From Arthrobacter globiformis (lineage in GTDB: Bacteria; Actinomycetota; Actinomycetes; Actinomycetales; Micrococcaceae), in the NCBI RefSeq assembly GCF_030815865.1, contig NZ_JAUSXI010000001.1, positions 4,898,001 to 4,962,000 of the forward strand: a stretch of 64,000 nucleotides of DNA. The letters are read 5' to 3'. The position numbers and the translations under genes are program-made. The notes under the pieces are model-generated. The model searched no databases. It saw nothing but the letters and a program-made list of their open reading frames with translations, and had not been told where the DNA came from. Numbering within the stretch: the stretch's first letter is position 1; every line of letters begins with the position of its first letter. This document shows positions 27,673 to 36,683 of the stretch, piece by piece.

Positions 27673-28464
27673 CTAGACCTCCAGGACGCTGAACACGCCG
27701 CCCTGCGGGTCCTTCAGGGTGGCAATGGTGCCCCCGTCGTCGTCGAACTCCGGCTCCACCAGCACCTCGGCTCCGGCCGCCACGGCCGACAGCACCGCTT
27801 CCTTGACGCTGGAGACGCCGAAGTAGACCTGCCAGCCACGGCTGCCGGGTTCGCCGTCCTCGTCCTCGTCCTCTTGCGGGGCAGGGGCAATGCCTGCCAC
27901 CTCGGTGCCGTTCACCAGCAGCGTGGTGTACGTGCCGCCGTCGTCCTGCGGGTATTCCGTCACCTCATGACCGAACAGGTGCTGGAAAAACCCGACGGCG
28001 GCCTGCGGCTCGGGCGTGAGCAGTTCGGCCCAGGCGAATGCGCCGGGCTCGTTGTGCCGCCCGCTGCCGGGGTGGGTTCCGGCTTGCCAGATACCGGTGG
28101 CACCGCCGCCTGGCGGCTCCACAAACACCATGGTTCCGGTGTCTCCGATGCCCTCTGGTCCGAACTGCACCACACCGCCCGCATGGTCGGCTTCCTCCGC
28201 GGTGGACCGGGCGTCGTCCGTGGCAAAGTAGATGTTCCACCGCGCGGGCCGCTGTGTGTCACCCTGCTGCGGCTGCGGTGCCACCGTCGCCACGACGTCG
28301 TCGTCCAGGAACGCCTTCGCGTAGCTACGGCCGTCCGGAGTGGGCAGGTCCTCGTAGCGCCACCCGAACACGGCGGCGTAGAAGGCCTTGGCGGCAGCCA
28401 CGTCCGGTGTCTGGACGTCCGCCCAGCAGAGCTCTCCGAGGCTGTACCCGCTGCGCTGAACCAT
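27673..28464 (-). CDS. VOC family protein with two glyoxalase-like domains
   Basis: A 263-residue protein made of two vicinal-oxygen-chelate repeats. The first starts L-G-E-L-C-W-A-D-V-Q-T-P-D-V-A-A-A-K-A-F-Y-A-A-V-F-G-W. The second starts F-A-W-A-E-L-L-T-P-E-P-Q-A-A-V-G-F-F-Q-H-L-F-G-H. Each ends in F-x-x-P-P-G-G or L-K-D-P-Q-G-G-x-F. Such tandem VOC proteins include dioxygenase-like and antibiotic-binding types and most lack a known substrate. ATG 28464 is the start. It stands alone, convergent with purM. Confidence 0.88.
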   Translation of the reverse strand: MVQRSGYSLGELCWADVQTPDVAAAKAFYAAVFGWRYEDLPTPDGRSYAKAFLDDDVVATVAPQPQQGDTQRPARWNIYFATDDARSTAEEADHAGGVVQFGPEGIGDTGTMVFVEPPGGGATGIWQAGTHPGSGRHNEPGAFAWAELLTPEPQAAVGFFQHLFGHEVTEYPQDDGGTYTTLLVNGTEVAGIAPAPQEDEDEDGEPGSRGWQVYFGVSSVKEAVLSAVAAGAEVLVEPEFDDDGGTIATLKDPQGGVFSVLEV

Positions 28465-28580
28465 GCGTCCGAACCTTCCGTTGGCTGAATTCTTTCCAGC
28501 CTAGTTCCTGAGGGGCACGGTTCCTACGGCCGCGTTCCTGAGGGGCGGGTTACCGAGGGAGCATGCGCGGCAACGCCAAA

Positions 28581-28621
28581 GGCCCGTTGGGCACGCGAAA
28601 TACTGGTGTGCCCAACGGGTC
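28581..28621 (-). terminator. Terminator of the DUF3073 gene
   Basis: GGCCCGTTGGGCAC (28581-28594) pairs with GTGCCCAACGGGTC (28608-28621), a 14-bp stem with one G-U pair, followed on the minus strand by TTTGG. It is 65 bp after the DUF3073 stop. Confidence 0.75.
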
Positions 28622-28655
28622 TGATAACTGTGGTGTACGACGTCGGCTCGCAGCC

Positions 28656-28673
28656 AACTGCCTTAAGGCAGTT
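28656..28673. terminator. Perfect 18-bp palindrome just after the DUF3073 gene
   Basis: AACTGCCTTAAGGCAGTT is fully self-complementary and can form a 7-bp stem with a TTAA loop, 12 bp past the DUF3073 stop. It may stabilise the 3' end or act with the stronger hairpin 35 bp further on. Confidence 0.5.
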
Positions 28674-28685
28674 CAGCGGGAACGA

Positions 28686-28919
28686 CTAACCGATACGACG
28701 GCTGTCTACCTCGTCGTCGTCTTCATCCAAATCGTCCGCGTACTTATCCACGTAGGCTGAATAGTCCGGCTCGACCGGTTCATTCGCGAAATGGCTCGTG
28801 GCACGACTCCCCGGACCCGTGAGCTCTCGCTGTAGGGCCGAATAATCAGTGTTCGGGGAGTAGTACTTGATGTCCCGAGCCTGCTTGGTAGCTTTTGCCT
28901 TTTGACGGCCGCGCCCCAT
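28686..28919 (-). CDS. DUF3073 family protein
   Basis: A 77-residue cytoplasmic protein that begins M-G-R-G-R-Q-K-A-K-A-T-K-Q-A-R-D-I-K-Y-Y and has the conserved Y-S-P-N-T-D-Y motif. It ends in an acidic stretch (D-D-L-D-E-D-D-D-E-V-D). This family is widespread and highly conserved in actinobacteria but has no established function; the basic head and acidic tail suggest nucleic acid or protein binding. ATG 28919 is preceded by AAGGGGG. A further 13 in-frame codons upstream are not part of the family. Confidence 0.93.
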   Translation of the reverse strand: MGRGRQKAKATKQARDIKYYSPNTDYSALQRELTGPGSRATSHFANEPVEPDYSAYVDKYADDLDEDDDEVDSRRIG

Positions 28920-29248
28920 GGCGTGACCCCCTTTTGTACTTGGACCGGAGGTGGTCACCTTTGGCGATCGGTGAGGCCCCGGAATGTTTGGTCAATTTGT
29001 CGTATCCCTAGATTACATGCTTTCGGCGGCATCTGCTTGCCACGGGGGCCTCCAGAGACCGCCGCGGTCCGCTTCTCCGCGGCAATCCGGGGCTCGCAGG
29101 GATTTTTTGTTCGATAGAGTCTCCTGAACGACTGAATTAAGCGGGCATGGGAATCCGGCAATCGGCCGCCCGGGCCACCACACCGTGGAAACGCATATTG
29201 CCGGATACTCACCGCCGAGCGAACGCCAGGAAGGGGTGCCGCCCCCAT
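28920..29248. other. Divergent intergenic region
   Basis: About 330 bp separate the divergent DUF3073 and septum-type genes, so both promoters should lie here. CCGCGG occurs as a short inverted pair near 29057-29081 and a T6 run lies at about 29102-29107. I see no clear operator or RNA. Confidence 0.4.
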
Positions 29249-29947
29249 ATGAATGACACCGATCCCAGCCACGACCGGGAACGCGGGCCGGCCCGCGCCG
29301 TCGCTGTGCAACCCGGGCCGGAAGAGCCAAAATCAGCCGCACCGAAACAAGCGCAACCCAATGCGGTCCAGCCCAGAAGCCTCGCCGGATCGTTCCGGTC
29401 CCGGCTCGCGCAGCCCGACATCCGGCAAATCCTGCTCAAGTCCGGCTTTGTCGCTGCGCTGCTCGTGGTGGGCGGCCTGCTCGTGTGGCTCCTGACGTCA
29501 CTCCTCGCCGGCGCCACCATGCAGGCGGCCAACGGGCCCGGCGCGGCAGCGGCGGATCCTTCCCCCGCTCCGGCTGCCGCGTCGCCCCGGCCCAGCCTGC
29601 CCCTGGCCAGCGTGAGCCCGCTGGATTTCCGGGTGGGCGACTGCTTCAAGGACTTCGACCCCGAAGCGTCCAAGTCCACCGTGGTTGCGTGCGCCACCGA
29701 CCATTCCGCCCAACTGATAGCGATCACCCATTACGCCGACGGCGACGCATACCCCGGCCGTGACGCCATGAAGACCAGGGCCAGGGAAACGTGCCAGGCC
29801 GCGCCACTGACGGAGAAATCCAACGCCTACAACCTGAACTACCGCCTCGCGTATCCGAGCACGGCCAGCTGGGCCAAGGGTGACCGCCGCGTGGACTGCT
29901 ACGTCACCGCGTCCGGGAACATCATCAAGGCAAGCCTTCTCCCCTAG
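29249..29947 (+). CDS. Septum formation-like membrane protein
   Basis: A 232-residue single-pass membrane protein. A Pro/Ala/Gln-rich cytoplasmic head is followed by a membrane helix at about residues 73-92 (S-G-F-V-A-A-L-L-V-V-G-G-L-L-V-W-L-L), a low-complexity linker and an extracellular domain with F-R-V-G-D-C-F-K-D-F, V-V-A-C-A-T-D-H-S-A-Q, C-Q-A-A and R-R-V-D-C-Y-V. The four conserved Cys and this spacing match actinobacterial septum_form domains. The role in division is only suggested by the family name. ATG 29249 has AGGAAGGGG upstream, slightly far. Confidence 0.75.
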   Translation: MNDTDPSHDRERGPARAVAVQPGPEEPKSAAPKQAQPNAVQPRSLAGSFRSRLAQPDIRQILLKSGFVAALLVVGGLLVWLLTSLLAGATMQAANGPGAAAADPSPAPAAASPRPSLPLASVSPLDFRVGDCFKDFDPEASKSTVVACATDHSAQLIAITHYADGDAYPGRDAMKTRARETCQAAPLTEKSNAYNLNYRLAYPSTASWAKGDRRVDCYVTASGNIIKASLLP

Positions 29948-29983
29948 CTCCCAAGGGAACCAAGGGAGCGGGCCAACCCAATG

Positions 29984-32641
29984 CTAGTCCCGGCGGCGGA
30001 CCGTGAGCCCGCTGCCCAGGGGAGCACCGCCGTCGGGCCCCGACAGTGCCTCCAGGCCCTCGACGGTGAGTTCCCCGAGATCGGCGGCGGTGTCCACCAG
30101 GACGGTGTCGCCGTCGGAGATTTCACCGGCCAGGATGGCCTTGGCCAGCCGGTCGCCGATTTCGCGCTGCACGAGGCGGCGCAGCGGCCGGGCGCCGTAG
30201 GCCGGGTCGAAGCCCGACATTGCCAGCCAGGAGCGGGCCCCTTCGGTGACCTCGAGCGACAGCCGCCGCTCCTGCAGGCGCTTGGTCAGCTCGGCCACCT
30301 GCAGCTCGACGATCCGGGCGAGCTCCTCGACGGACAGCGGATCGAACAGCACCACCTCGTCCAACCGGTTCAGGAACTCCGGCTTGAAGGAAGCGTTCAC
30401 CGTGGCCATCACCGCGTTGCGCTTGGCGTTCGCATCCAGCGTCGGGTCCACGAGGAATTGGCTGCCCAGGTTTGATGTGAGCACCAGGATCACGTTGCGG
30501 AAGTCCACGGTGCGGCCCTGGCCGTCGGTGAGGCGGCCATCGTCGAGCACCTGCAGCAGGATGTCAAACACCTCGGGGTGGGCCTTCTCCACCTCGTCCA
30601 GCAGCACCACGGAGTACGGCCGGCGGCGGACGGCCTCGGTGAGCTGGCCACCCTCCTCGTAGCCGACGTAGCCGGGAGGCGCACCGACGAGGCGCGCGAC
30701 GGAGTGCTTCTCGCTGTACTCGGACATGTCGATCCGCACCATGGCGCGTTCGTCGTCGAAAAGGAAGTCCGCGAGAGCCTTGGCGAGTTCGGTTTTGCCC
30801 ACGCCTGTGGGGCCGAGGAACAGGAAAGAACCGGTGGGCCGGTTGGGGTCGCTGATGCCGGCCCGTGCGCGGCGCACCGCGTCGGACACGGCAGTAACGG
30901 CCTTGGACTGACCGATCAGCCGCCTGCCGAGTTCCTCCTCCATGTGCAGCAGCTTCTGGCTTTCGCCCTGGAGCATGCGGCCGGCCGGAATGCCGGTCCA
31001 CGCCGCGATGACCTCGGCGATGTCGTTGGCGGTGACGTCCTCCGCCACCATCAGGGCAGACTTGTCGGCGACGGCGGCCTCAGCCTCTGCGGCGTCATTC
31101 AGTTCGCGTTCCAGTGCCGGAATTTCGCCGTAAAGGACCCGGGACGCTGTCTCCAGGTCACCTTCGCGCTGCGCCTTGTCCGCCGTGGACCGCAGCTCGT
31201 CCAGCTTTGCCTTCAGGTCGCCAACGCGGTTCAGGCCGGCCTTCTCGGCCTCCCAGCGGGCGTTCAGGCCGGCCAGCTGCTCCTTCTTGTCCGCCATGTC
31301 CGCCCGCAAGGCAGCGAGGCGCTCCACCGAGGCTGCGTCCGTCTCGTTGGCGAGGGCCAGCTCCTCCATGGTGAGCCTGTCCACCTGACGGCGCAGCTGG
31401 TCGATCTCCTCCGGGGCGGAGTCGATCTCCATGCGCAGCCGGGAGGCGGCCTCGTCGACGAGGTCGATCGCCTTGTCCGGCAGTTGCCGGCCGGAAATGT
31501 AGCGGTTCGAGAGCGTCGCGGCAGCCACCAGCGCGGAGTCGGCGATGGCAACCTTGTGGTGGGCCTCGTACCGCTCCTTCAGGCCTCGCAGGATGCCGAT
31601 CGTGTCGTCCACGCTGGGCTCCCCGACGTACACCTGCTGGAAGCGCCGCTCCAGGGCGGGGTCCTTCTCGATGTTCTCGCGGTACTCGTCGAGGGTGGTG
31701 GCGCCGATCAGCCGCAGCTCGCCCCGGGCCAGCATGGGTTTGAGCATGTTGCCGGCGTCCATGGCGCTTTCGCCGCTGGCCCCAGCTCCCACCACAGTGT
31801 GCAGCTCATCGATGAACGTGACAATCCGGCCGTCGGAGTTCTTGATCTCCTCAAGGACGGCCTTGAGGCGCTCCTCAAACTCGCCGCGGTACTTGGCGCC
31901 GGCCACCATGGCGGCCAGGTCAAGGGCGATCAGGGTCTTCCCGCGAAGGCTCTCCGGCACGTCGCCCGCGACGATGCGCTGGGCGAGGCCCTCGACGACG
32001 GCCGTCTTGCCGACGCCCGGCTCACCGATGATCACGGGGTTGTTCTTGGTTCTGCGGCTGAGCACCTGGATGATGCGGCGGATTTCTGCATCCCGCCCAA
32101 TAACGGGGTCCAGCTTGCCGGAGCGGGCGGTCGCGGTGAGGTCGGTGCCGAACTTTTCCAGGGCCTGGAAGGTGTTCTCGGGATCGGGCGAGTTGACCTT
32201 GCGGTCACCGCGGACACCCGGCAGGGCCGCTGCCAGCGCCTCATGCGACGCGCCGGCGTCGCGCAACAGCCTGCCCACGCCGTCGCTTCCCGCTGAGAGC
32301 CCCAGCAGCAGGTGCTCGGTGGAGACGAAGGAGTCGCCCAGCTTGTCAGCCTCGTTCTGGGCGTTCTGGATAGCCTGCAGGGAAGGCCGGGACAGCTGGG
32401 CCTGCTGGACCGAGCTTCCGGACGTGGCGGGCAGTGCCTTGATCGCGGTACTGGCCTGGACGCTGACAGTATCCGGGTCCGCCCCAGTGGCGCGGAGGAG
32501 GGCGACGGCGACGCCCTCCCGCTGATCCATCAGCGCCTTGAGCAGGTGGGCGGGTTCCACCTGCGGGTTCCCGGCCGTGGAGGCGTTCATGGCGGCAGCC
32601 GAAAGAGCCTCCTGGCTCTTGGTGGTGAATTTGGCGTCCAA
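29984..32641 (-). CDS. clpB: ATP-dependent disaggregase ClpB
   Basis: An 885-residue AAA+ Hsp100 chaperone that extracts proteins from aggregates with DnaK. The order is: N domain (F-T-T-K-S-Q-E-A-L), AAA1 with Walker [10 protein letters not shown] and Walker B I-T-F/V-F-I-D-E-L-H, the ClpB-specific coiled-coil M domain (about 400-530), AAA2 with [10 protein letters not shown], and the C domain. I start at TTG 32641 because AAAGGAG precedes it and homology begins there; the open frame further upstream has no homology. A HAIR operator 31-51 bp upstream predicts HspR control. It is convergent with the septum-type gene. Confidence 0.95.
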   Translation of the reverse strand: MDAKFTTKSQEALSAAAMNASTAGNPQVEPAHLLKALMDQREGVAVALLRATGADPDTVSVQASTAIKALPATSGSSVQQAQLSRPSLQAIQNAQNEADKLGDSFVSTEHLLLGLSAGSDGVGRLLRDAGASHEALAAALPGVRGDRKVNSPDPENTFQALEKFGTDLTATARSGKLDPVIGRDAEIRRIIQVLSRRTKNNPVIIGEPGVGKTAVVEGLAQRIVAGDVPESLRGKTLIALDLAAMVAGAKYRGEFEERLKAVLEEIKNSDGRIVTFIDELHTVVGAGASGESAMDAGNMLKPMLARGELRLIGATTLDEYRENIEKDPALERRFQQVYVGEPSVDDTIGILRGLKERYEAHHKVAIADSALVAAATLSNRYISGRQLPDKAIDLVDEAASRLRMEIDSAPEEIDQLRRQVDRLTMEELALANETDAASVERLAALRADMADKKEQLAGLNARWEAEKAGLNRVGDLKAKLDELRSTADKAQREGDLETASRVLYGEIPALERELNDAAEAEAAVADKSALMVAEDVTANDIAEVIAAWTGIPAGRMLQGESQKLLHMEEELGRRLIGQSKAVTAVSDAVRRARAGISDPNRPTGSFLFLGPTGVGKTELAKALADFLFDDERAMVRIDMSEYSEKHSVARLVGAPPGYVGYEEGGQLTEAVRRRPYSVVLLDEVEKAHPEVFDILLQVLDDGRLTDGQGRTVDFRNVILVLTSNLGSQFLVDPTLDANAKRNAVMATVNASFKPEFLNRLDEVVLFDPLSVEELARIVELQVAELTKRLQERRLSLEVTEGARSWLAMSGFDPAYGARPLRRLVQREIGDRLAKAILAGEISDGDTVLVDTAADLGELTVEGLEALSGPDGGAPLGSGLTVRRRD

Positions 32642-32671
32642 AGAGAGCTCCTTTCGAAGAGGTTTATCTAG

Positions 32672-32692
32672 GTTGAGTGTACTACGCTCAAC
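32672..32692 (-). promoter_or_regulatory. HAIR (HspR) operator of clpB
   Basis: On the minus strand GTTGAGC-N7-ACTCAAC (32692-32672) matches the HspR-associated inverted repeat CTTGAGT-N7-ACTCAAG in spacing and core. It lies directly upstream of the clpB start. HspR itself is not in this window. Confidence 0.78.
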
Positions 32693-32912
32693 TTTGCTTT
32701 TGACGTCTTCACAGCCAAGGTTTTCCCAGAGCGAAATACCCTCTGGCGGGCCTGCGAATTTTCCGTGAACGGTGGCCCTTGGACTGTATCGCCAGCGGCC
32801 GAATCCCCCTAGGATCGACCTGTGGCTGCGAGGGTCAGCCCTGGAGACGGCCGCCGCAAAGAGCATCAGTCCACAATCCCAAAGATCACTACCCCAGAAG
32901 ACAGGACCGGCA

Positions 32913-33248
32913 ATGAAGAAGTTTGTAGTTCTTTACAACGCACCGCAGTCGGCACAATCCCAGATGGCGGAGAGTTCCCCCGAGGCCGCGCAGGAGGGCA
33001 TGAAGGCCTGGATGGAGTGGGCGTCCCGGGCCGGCAGCGGCATCGTGGACATGGGCCAGCCCCTCGGTGCCGGCAAGGAGGTCAGCCAGTCGGGCACCTC
33101 GGACACGAACGCGAGCGTGGGCGGATACGGCATCCTGCAGGCCGAGGACATGGACGGCGCCCTGGCCCTCCTCGACGGACACCCGCACCTCATGATGCCC
33201 GGCGCGAGCATCCAGGTATACGAGACCCTCGATCTGCCCGGGATGTAA
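32913..33248 (+). CDS. YciI-like (YCII-related) protein
   Basis: A 111-residue ferredoxin-fold protein. It opens M-K-K-F-V-V-L-Y-N-A-P and contains G-Y-G-I-L-Q-A-E-D-M-D-G-A-L-A-L-L and the H-P-H-L segment typical of the YCII/DGPF group. Most members are uncharacterised; a few have weak hydrolase roles. ATG 32913 has only a modest GGACCGG upstream. It is divergent from clpB. Confidence 0.8.
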   Translation: MKKFVVLYNAPQSAQSQMAESSPEAAQEGMKAWMEWASRAGSGIVDMGQPLGAGKEVSQSGTSDTNASVGGYGILQAEDMDGALALLDGHPHLMMPGASIQVYETLDLPGM

Positions 33249-33251
33249 CTG

Positions 33252-34055
33252 CTAGGAGCCCCGAACCCCCGAGACGCTAGTGATCCAGGCGAGATTGCGG
33301 ACCACGGAGGCGTGGTCATTGTAGTAACCGGTGTACTTCGAGGGGTTCGGGGCCGGCAGGAAGTCCGATGTGGAGAGGACACCTGCAAGTTTGCCGTTCA
33401 CGATGAGCGGCCCGCCCGAGTCGCCACTGAGCGTATGGCCGCTCTCCGACCGCGTCCGGACGGACGGACCGCCGTAGTTGTCCACGCCCTGCCACACCAC
33501 CGAGACGTCGGCCGCTTTGAGGTAGTAGGACATGGCGCCGGAACCCTCGGACTGATCGCCCCAACCATAAACCCTCGCGGGTATTCCGGTGGCAGGAAAA
33601 GAACTGGACAGGCCCACGTAGGAGCCGTAGTGCGGCGTGGACAGCTTCAGCAATAAGACGTCCCCGGCTGGAGCGGCGTAGCGCCCGGCAACCGAACGGA
33701 CGGCTCCTCCGGTTCCGAGGTAGCTGGTGCCCAGGCGGACCGACCTCAGGCTCGTGGAGTTGCAGTGCTTGGCCGTAATGACCCAGCTCGCAGCGATCTG
33801 GCTGCCGGTACACCCCATGTTGGTACCTGCGGAGTCGAAGGAAACTTGCGCCGCGAAGGGGGCGGCTGAAGCTGTGGTGGTGCTGCCACCGGCGATGTCC
33901 CTGCTCAACGTGCCGTCACCGTCGGGGGCCGGCACTTCTTTGACCGGCACCTCCCGGGCTGTGGTGGCCTGCGCCGGCGGGCCGCAGAGGATGGGAGCCA
34001 GCAGGGCCGCGCTGGCCGTGGCCGTGGCGGCAGCCAGAATTTTGGCGATCTTCAA
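33252..34055 (-). CDS. Secreted trypsin-like serine protease (S1)
   Basis: A 267-residue exported protease. A Sec signal (K-I-A-K-I-L-A-A-A-T-A-T-A-S-A-A-L-L-A-P) ends near P-A-Q-A, followed by a ~40-residue pro region. The catalytic triad is visible as His in V-I-T-A-K-H-C, Asp in P-A-G-D-V-L-L-L-K-L and Ser in S-G-D-S-G-G-P-L. I take TTG 34055 with AGGAG 7 bp upstream; the in-frame ATG at 34115 adds a segment that is not signal-like. The gene is convergent with the YciI gene and divergent from a phosphoesterase, with two palindromes between. Confidence 0.88.
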   Translation of the reverse strand: MKIAKILAAATATASAALLAPILCGPPAQATTAREVPVKEVPAPDGDGTLSRDIAGGSTTTASAAPFAAQVSFDSAGTNMGCTGSQIAASWVITAKHCNSTSLRSVRLGTSYLGTGGAVRSVAGRYAAPAGDVLLLKLSTPHYGSYVGLSSSFPATGIPARVYGWGDQSEGSGAMSYYLKAADVSVVWQGVDNYGGPSVRTRSESGHTLSGDSGGPLIVNGKLAGVLSTSDFLPAPNPSKYTGYYNDHASVVRNLAWITSVSGVRGS

Positions 34056-34109
34056 CGTGAGGCTCCTTAGCGTCCGGTGCGAGAGGTCCGCCTGCGAGCG
34101 TACGTGACG

Positions 34110-34124
34110 TGACAAAATTTGTCA
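34110..34124. promoter_or_regulatory. Palindrome upstream of the protease gene
   Basis: TGACAAA-A-TTTGTCA is a perfect 7-1-7 inverted repeat 55 bp upstream of the protease start, preceded by two GTGAC repeats. It is likely an operator for a dimeric regulator. The regulator is unknown. Confidence 0.5.
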
Positions 34125-34220
34125 TATCCTTTACTCGCATGGTCACTGTCGTCCGGGGCGGTGCCGGCGCATGCGCCGGGGCATGGTTTCGGGGCACTTC
34201 GGGCATTACCCTGAGGGCCT

Positions 34221-34236
34221 AACAGTAATTACTGTT
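34221..34236. promoter_or_regulatory. Palindrome upstream of the metallophosphoesterase gene
   Basis: AACAGTAATTACTGTT is a perfect 16-bp palindrome 48 bp before the phosphoesterase start. Its AT-rich content stands out. It is a candidate operator at or just past the promoter. Confidence 0.5.
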
Positions 34237-34283
34237 CGCCAGCCTGCGGCGGCATCAGGCGCAGTTCCGCGGTGTGAGGGATC

Positions 34284-35330
34284 ATGACTGGACTGTCGAA
34301 ACAGCGGAGATGGTCCGGGGTTGCTCCGGCCGTACTTTCGATGGCGCTGCTGCTCACCGCATGCCAGCAGGGTCCGCCCCCGCCGCCGACAGGGCCCGCC
34401 TCCGCCAGAGTGCCAGCCGCCGTCCACTTCACGGCCCAAGGCGACATCGGGCTGGGCGCGGGAGCCAGGAACGTGCTTGACACGATCGGCGGCCTCCGTC
34501 CTGAGCTGAACCTGGCCCTCGGGGACTTCCCCTACGAGGCAGGGCGCGAGCAGGATTTCTGTGACATGGTCACCGGCAAGCTGGGCGGGGACTTTCCCTA
34601 CCAGGTGGTCACCGGAAACCACGAGAGCGACGGCCATGACGGCGACATCGCAAACATCGTCAACTGCCTGCCCAACAAGCTGCCGGGGCTCCAGGGCGAG
34701 TACGGAATCCAGTGGTACGCCGATTACCCGGAACGGAACCCGCTGGTGCGTTTCATCATGGTGTCCCCGGGGATCAAATTCCATGACGGAAACAACCTGG
34801 ACTATTCGCGGGGCAGTGAGCGGTGGCGCTGGACAGCAGCCGCCTTGGACGGTGCGAGGTCCAAGAACATCCCCTGGACCGTGGTGGGCATGCACACTCC
34901 TTGTCTCAGTGTGGGCAAGTATGATTGCCAGGCCGGAGGTGACTTCACGAACATGCTCATCGACAAGAAGGCAGACCTGGTCCTAAGCGCCCACGACCAC
35001 GTCTATCAACGGAGCCACCAACTGGGGCTGGGCGAGGGCTGCCCGGCACTGGTGCCGGACACATTCTCCCAAGGCTGCCTCGCCGATTCGGCCACCATGG
35101 TCCGCGGCGCCGGAACGGTCTTCGCCACAGTCGGAACCGGCGGCAAAGGGCTCTACGAGGTCAACGACCAGGATTCGGAATCCCGCTACTTTGCCACCTG
35201 GTCCGGGAGCAACCACGACGCCGCCCTCGGCACGCTGGACGTGACGGCAACCGCTGACCGGCTCGCAGCAAAGTTTGTCCCGGCGGAGGGTTACACCTTT
35301 ACGGACAACTTCGGCATAGACCGGAAATAG
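34284..35330 (+). CDS. Calcineurin-like metallophosphoesterase lipoprotein
   Basis: A 348-residue exported phosphoesterase. The signal peptide ends in a lipobox L-L-T-A-C at about residue 27, so the protein should be anchored outside the membrane. Metal motifs are G-D-I-G-L-G, L-A-L-G-D-F-P-Y, V-T-G-N-H-E, V-V-G-M-H-T-P and L-S-A-H-D-H-V-Y. The fold is that of purple acid phosphatase/MPP proteins; the substrate is unknown. It stands at the left border of the polysaccharide island, convergent with a GH16 lipoprotein. ATG 34284 (not GTG) is the likely start. Confidence 0.86.
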   Translation: MTGLSKQRRWSGVAPAVLSMALLLTACQQGPPPPPTGPASARVPAAVHFTAQGDIGLGAGARNVLDTIGGLRPELNLALGDFPYEAGREQDFCDMVTGKLGGDFPYQVVTGNHESDGHDGDIANIVNCLPNKLPGLQGEYGIQWYADYPERNPLVRFIMVSPGIKFHDGNNLDYSRGSERWRWTAAALDGARSKNIPWTVVGMHTPCLSVGKYDCQAGGDFTNMLIDKKADLVLSAHDHVYQRSHQLGLGEGCPALVPDTFSQGCLADSATMVRGAGTVFATVGTGGKGLYEVNDQDSESRYFATWSGSNHDAALGTLDVTATADRLAAKFVPAEGYTFTDNFGIDRK

Positions 35331-35348
35331 GCGGGCAGTTACGACCCT

Positions 35349-36461
35349 CTAGGCGCGTTTCCAGATAGCGATCCAGTCCAGGTGGAGGTGCCCTGCCGTC
35401 CCGGGTTTGGGACACACATTGAACATGCAGGATTCCGTTTGGAGTATGTAATGCATGGGGGTGTTCGGCACTCGGGAGGTGCCTGCTCCGAGCGAGTGGC
35501 CGTCAAGGAAGAACTCGACCTTTCCCGGCGTCCACTCCATAGTGGCGACGTGCCAGGAGGTAAACGAAGCATTGGCATAGAAGACATCTGTGTCGCGCGG
35601 GTCCTTGCCCATCTTGTGCACTGCTCCGTAAAACGAGGATGTAGCCAGGTCGCTTTCCGGGAAGTCAATTTCTCCGTCCCGGGGCCACATCTTGCTGTCC
35701 GGCCACAGGAGCCAGGCTGTCTTGAAGCCTTTCAGGGGATCTGCCTTGAACCGGACGGAGTACCTGCCGTAGAGGAGGCTGTTGGCGCGGGGAGGGTTGG
35801 TGGTGGCATTCGGAATCTTGGGAGTAGGCGCGGCCCCCATTGAGATGCCGTTCTCCGTGTGCAGGTACCAGTCCAGCATCCCGTTCTTCACACTGAGGAC
35901 CTTGGATGGATAGTAGCGTGAAGGCTGGCCGGTCTGGCCTGCGGAATCGGGCCACCCGTCCTTATAGCCGGCACTCCACTTATCAATGTAGGCCGGGCCG
36001 GGAAATGCGCCAATCGGAACGTCGCCGCCTTCAAAGTCCTCCACGAAGACCTGCTTCCAGCCGGGCAAATCGCCTACAGGCAACTTGTGCACCGCCGGGT
36101 CGACGGCAGGCACCGGCTGCCCCGGGGTGGGCCGCCGTGCCGCCGATGGTGCCGCCGTGGACGGCGCAGTTGCAGTTGGTTCAGCTGCCGCCCGTGCCAC
36201 TGCAGACGGTGCCGCTGCAGTTGGAGCCGCTGCAGTTGGTGCCGCCGCAGAGGCCTTGGCGGGAGAGGGCGTAGCCGGCGACTGTGACTTGGCAGACGGC
36301 CCGACCGCTGAGGGTTGCGTCTCGGGCAGTCGGTCCAACGGCAGCCGCTGCGCTTCCTTGGCCACGGGAGCGCATGCGGTGAGCATCACCACCGCGGCGA
36401 GCGCGGCGAACCGCCATACGCGGTGTTTTTGCTGGTTACCGTGCGCTGGGGTGGAGGCCAT
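35349..36461 (-). CDS. GH16-type polysaccharide hydrolase lipoprotein
   Basis: A 370-residue surface enzyme. The lipobox V-M-L-T-A-C is at about residue 30. A long Ala/Pro/Thr/Ser linker (repeats of A-A-P-T and A-A-P-S) leads to a beta-jelly-roll domain with the GH16 catalytic motif D-G-E-I-D-F-P-E-S-D, plus W-H-V-A-T-M-E-W-T-P-G and F-L-D-G. GH16 enzymes cleave or transfer beta-glucans and galactans. Next to an exopolysaccharide island it may trim or release the polymer. ATG 36461 diverges from the left operon; the shared leader A lies between them. Confidence 0.85.
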   Translation of the reverse strand: MASTPAHGNQQKHRVWRFAALAAVVMLTACAPVAKEAQRLPLDRLPETQPSAVGPSAKSQSPATPSPAKASAAAPTAAAPTAAAPSAVARAAAEPTATAPSTAAPSAARRPTPGQPVPAVDPAVHKLPVGDLPGWKQVFVEDFEGGDVPIGAFPGPAYIDKWSAGYKDGWPDSAGQTGQPSRYYPSKVLSVKNGMLDWYLHTENGISMGAAPTPKIPNATTNPPRANSLLYGRYSVRFKADPLKGFKTAWLLWPDSKMWPRDGEIDFPESDLATSSFYGAVHKMGKDPRDTDVFYANASFTSWHVATMEWTPGKVEFFLDGHSLGAGTSRVPNTPMHYILQTESCMFNVCPKPGTAGHLHLDWIAIWKRA

Positions 36462-36509
36462 AGGGAAACTATGGCATTAGGGCCTTGGGGATTCCAAGGA
36501 ATCCCTGAC

Positions 36510-36683
36510 CCCCAAAACTGGGGCTGTTTCAAGGAATCCCAAGCTTTTTACAGGCTGCTCAGCCGAACATGATCCGAGGGGGAGTGCAAGCAAGTTGCCA
36601 GGACCGCAGCAGCAGGCGCTTCGATTTCCCGTAACCAGCCGGGAAGGCTGCTCGGGAGGGGCATAGGCATACGACCCCAATGA
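36510..36683 (+). promoter_or_regulatory. Leader A: promoter and structured 5' leader of the left polysaccharide operon
   Basis: This segment aligns without gaps to leader B (51291-51119, minus strand) at roughly 84% identity. A core at 36573-36625 is nearly invariant (one difference in over 50 bp) and includes CCGAGGGGGAGTGCA and CCAGGACCGCAGCAG. CCGAG (36574-36578) can pair with CTCGG (36651-36655), enclosing a hairpin TTCCCG/CGGGAA (36626-36645). In B the enclosing stem is extended by compensating bases. A direct repeat CAAGGAATCCC occurs at 36495-36505 and 36530-36540. It may be a cis-acting RNA or a conserved operator-leader; the class is unknown to me. Confidence 0.7.

Noticed and set aside
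36573..36656. Known riboswitch (c-di-GMP, c-di-AMP, Mn2+, T-box) in the polysaccharide leaders
   Set aside because: The conserved core lacks the diagnostic sequence blocks of these classes as I know them; only a covariance search could settle a remote match.
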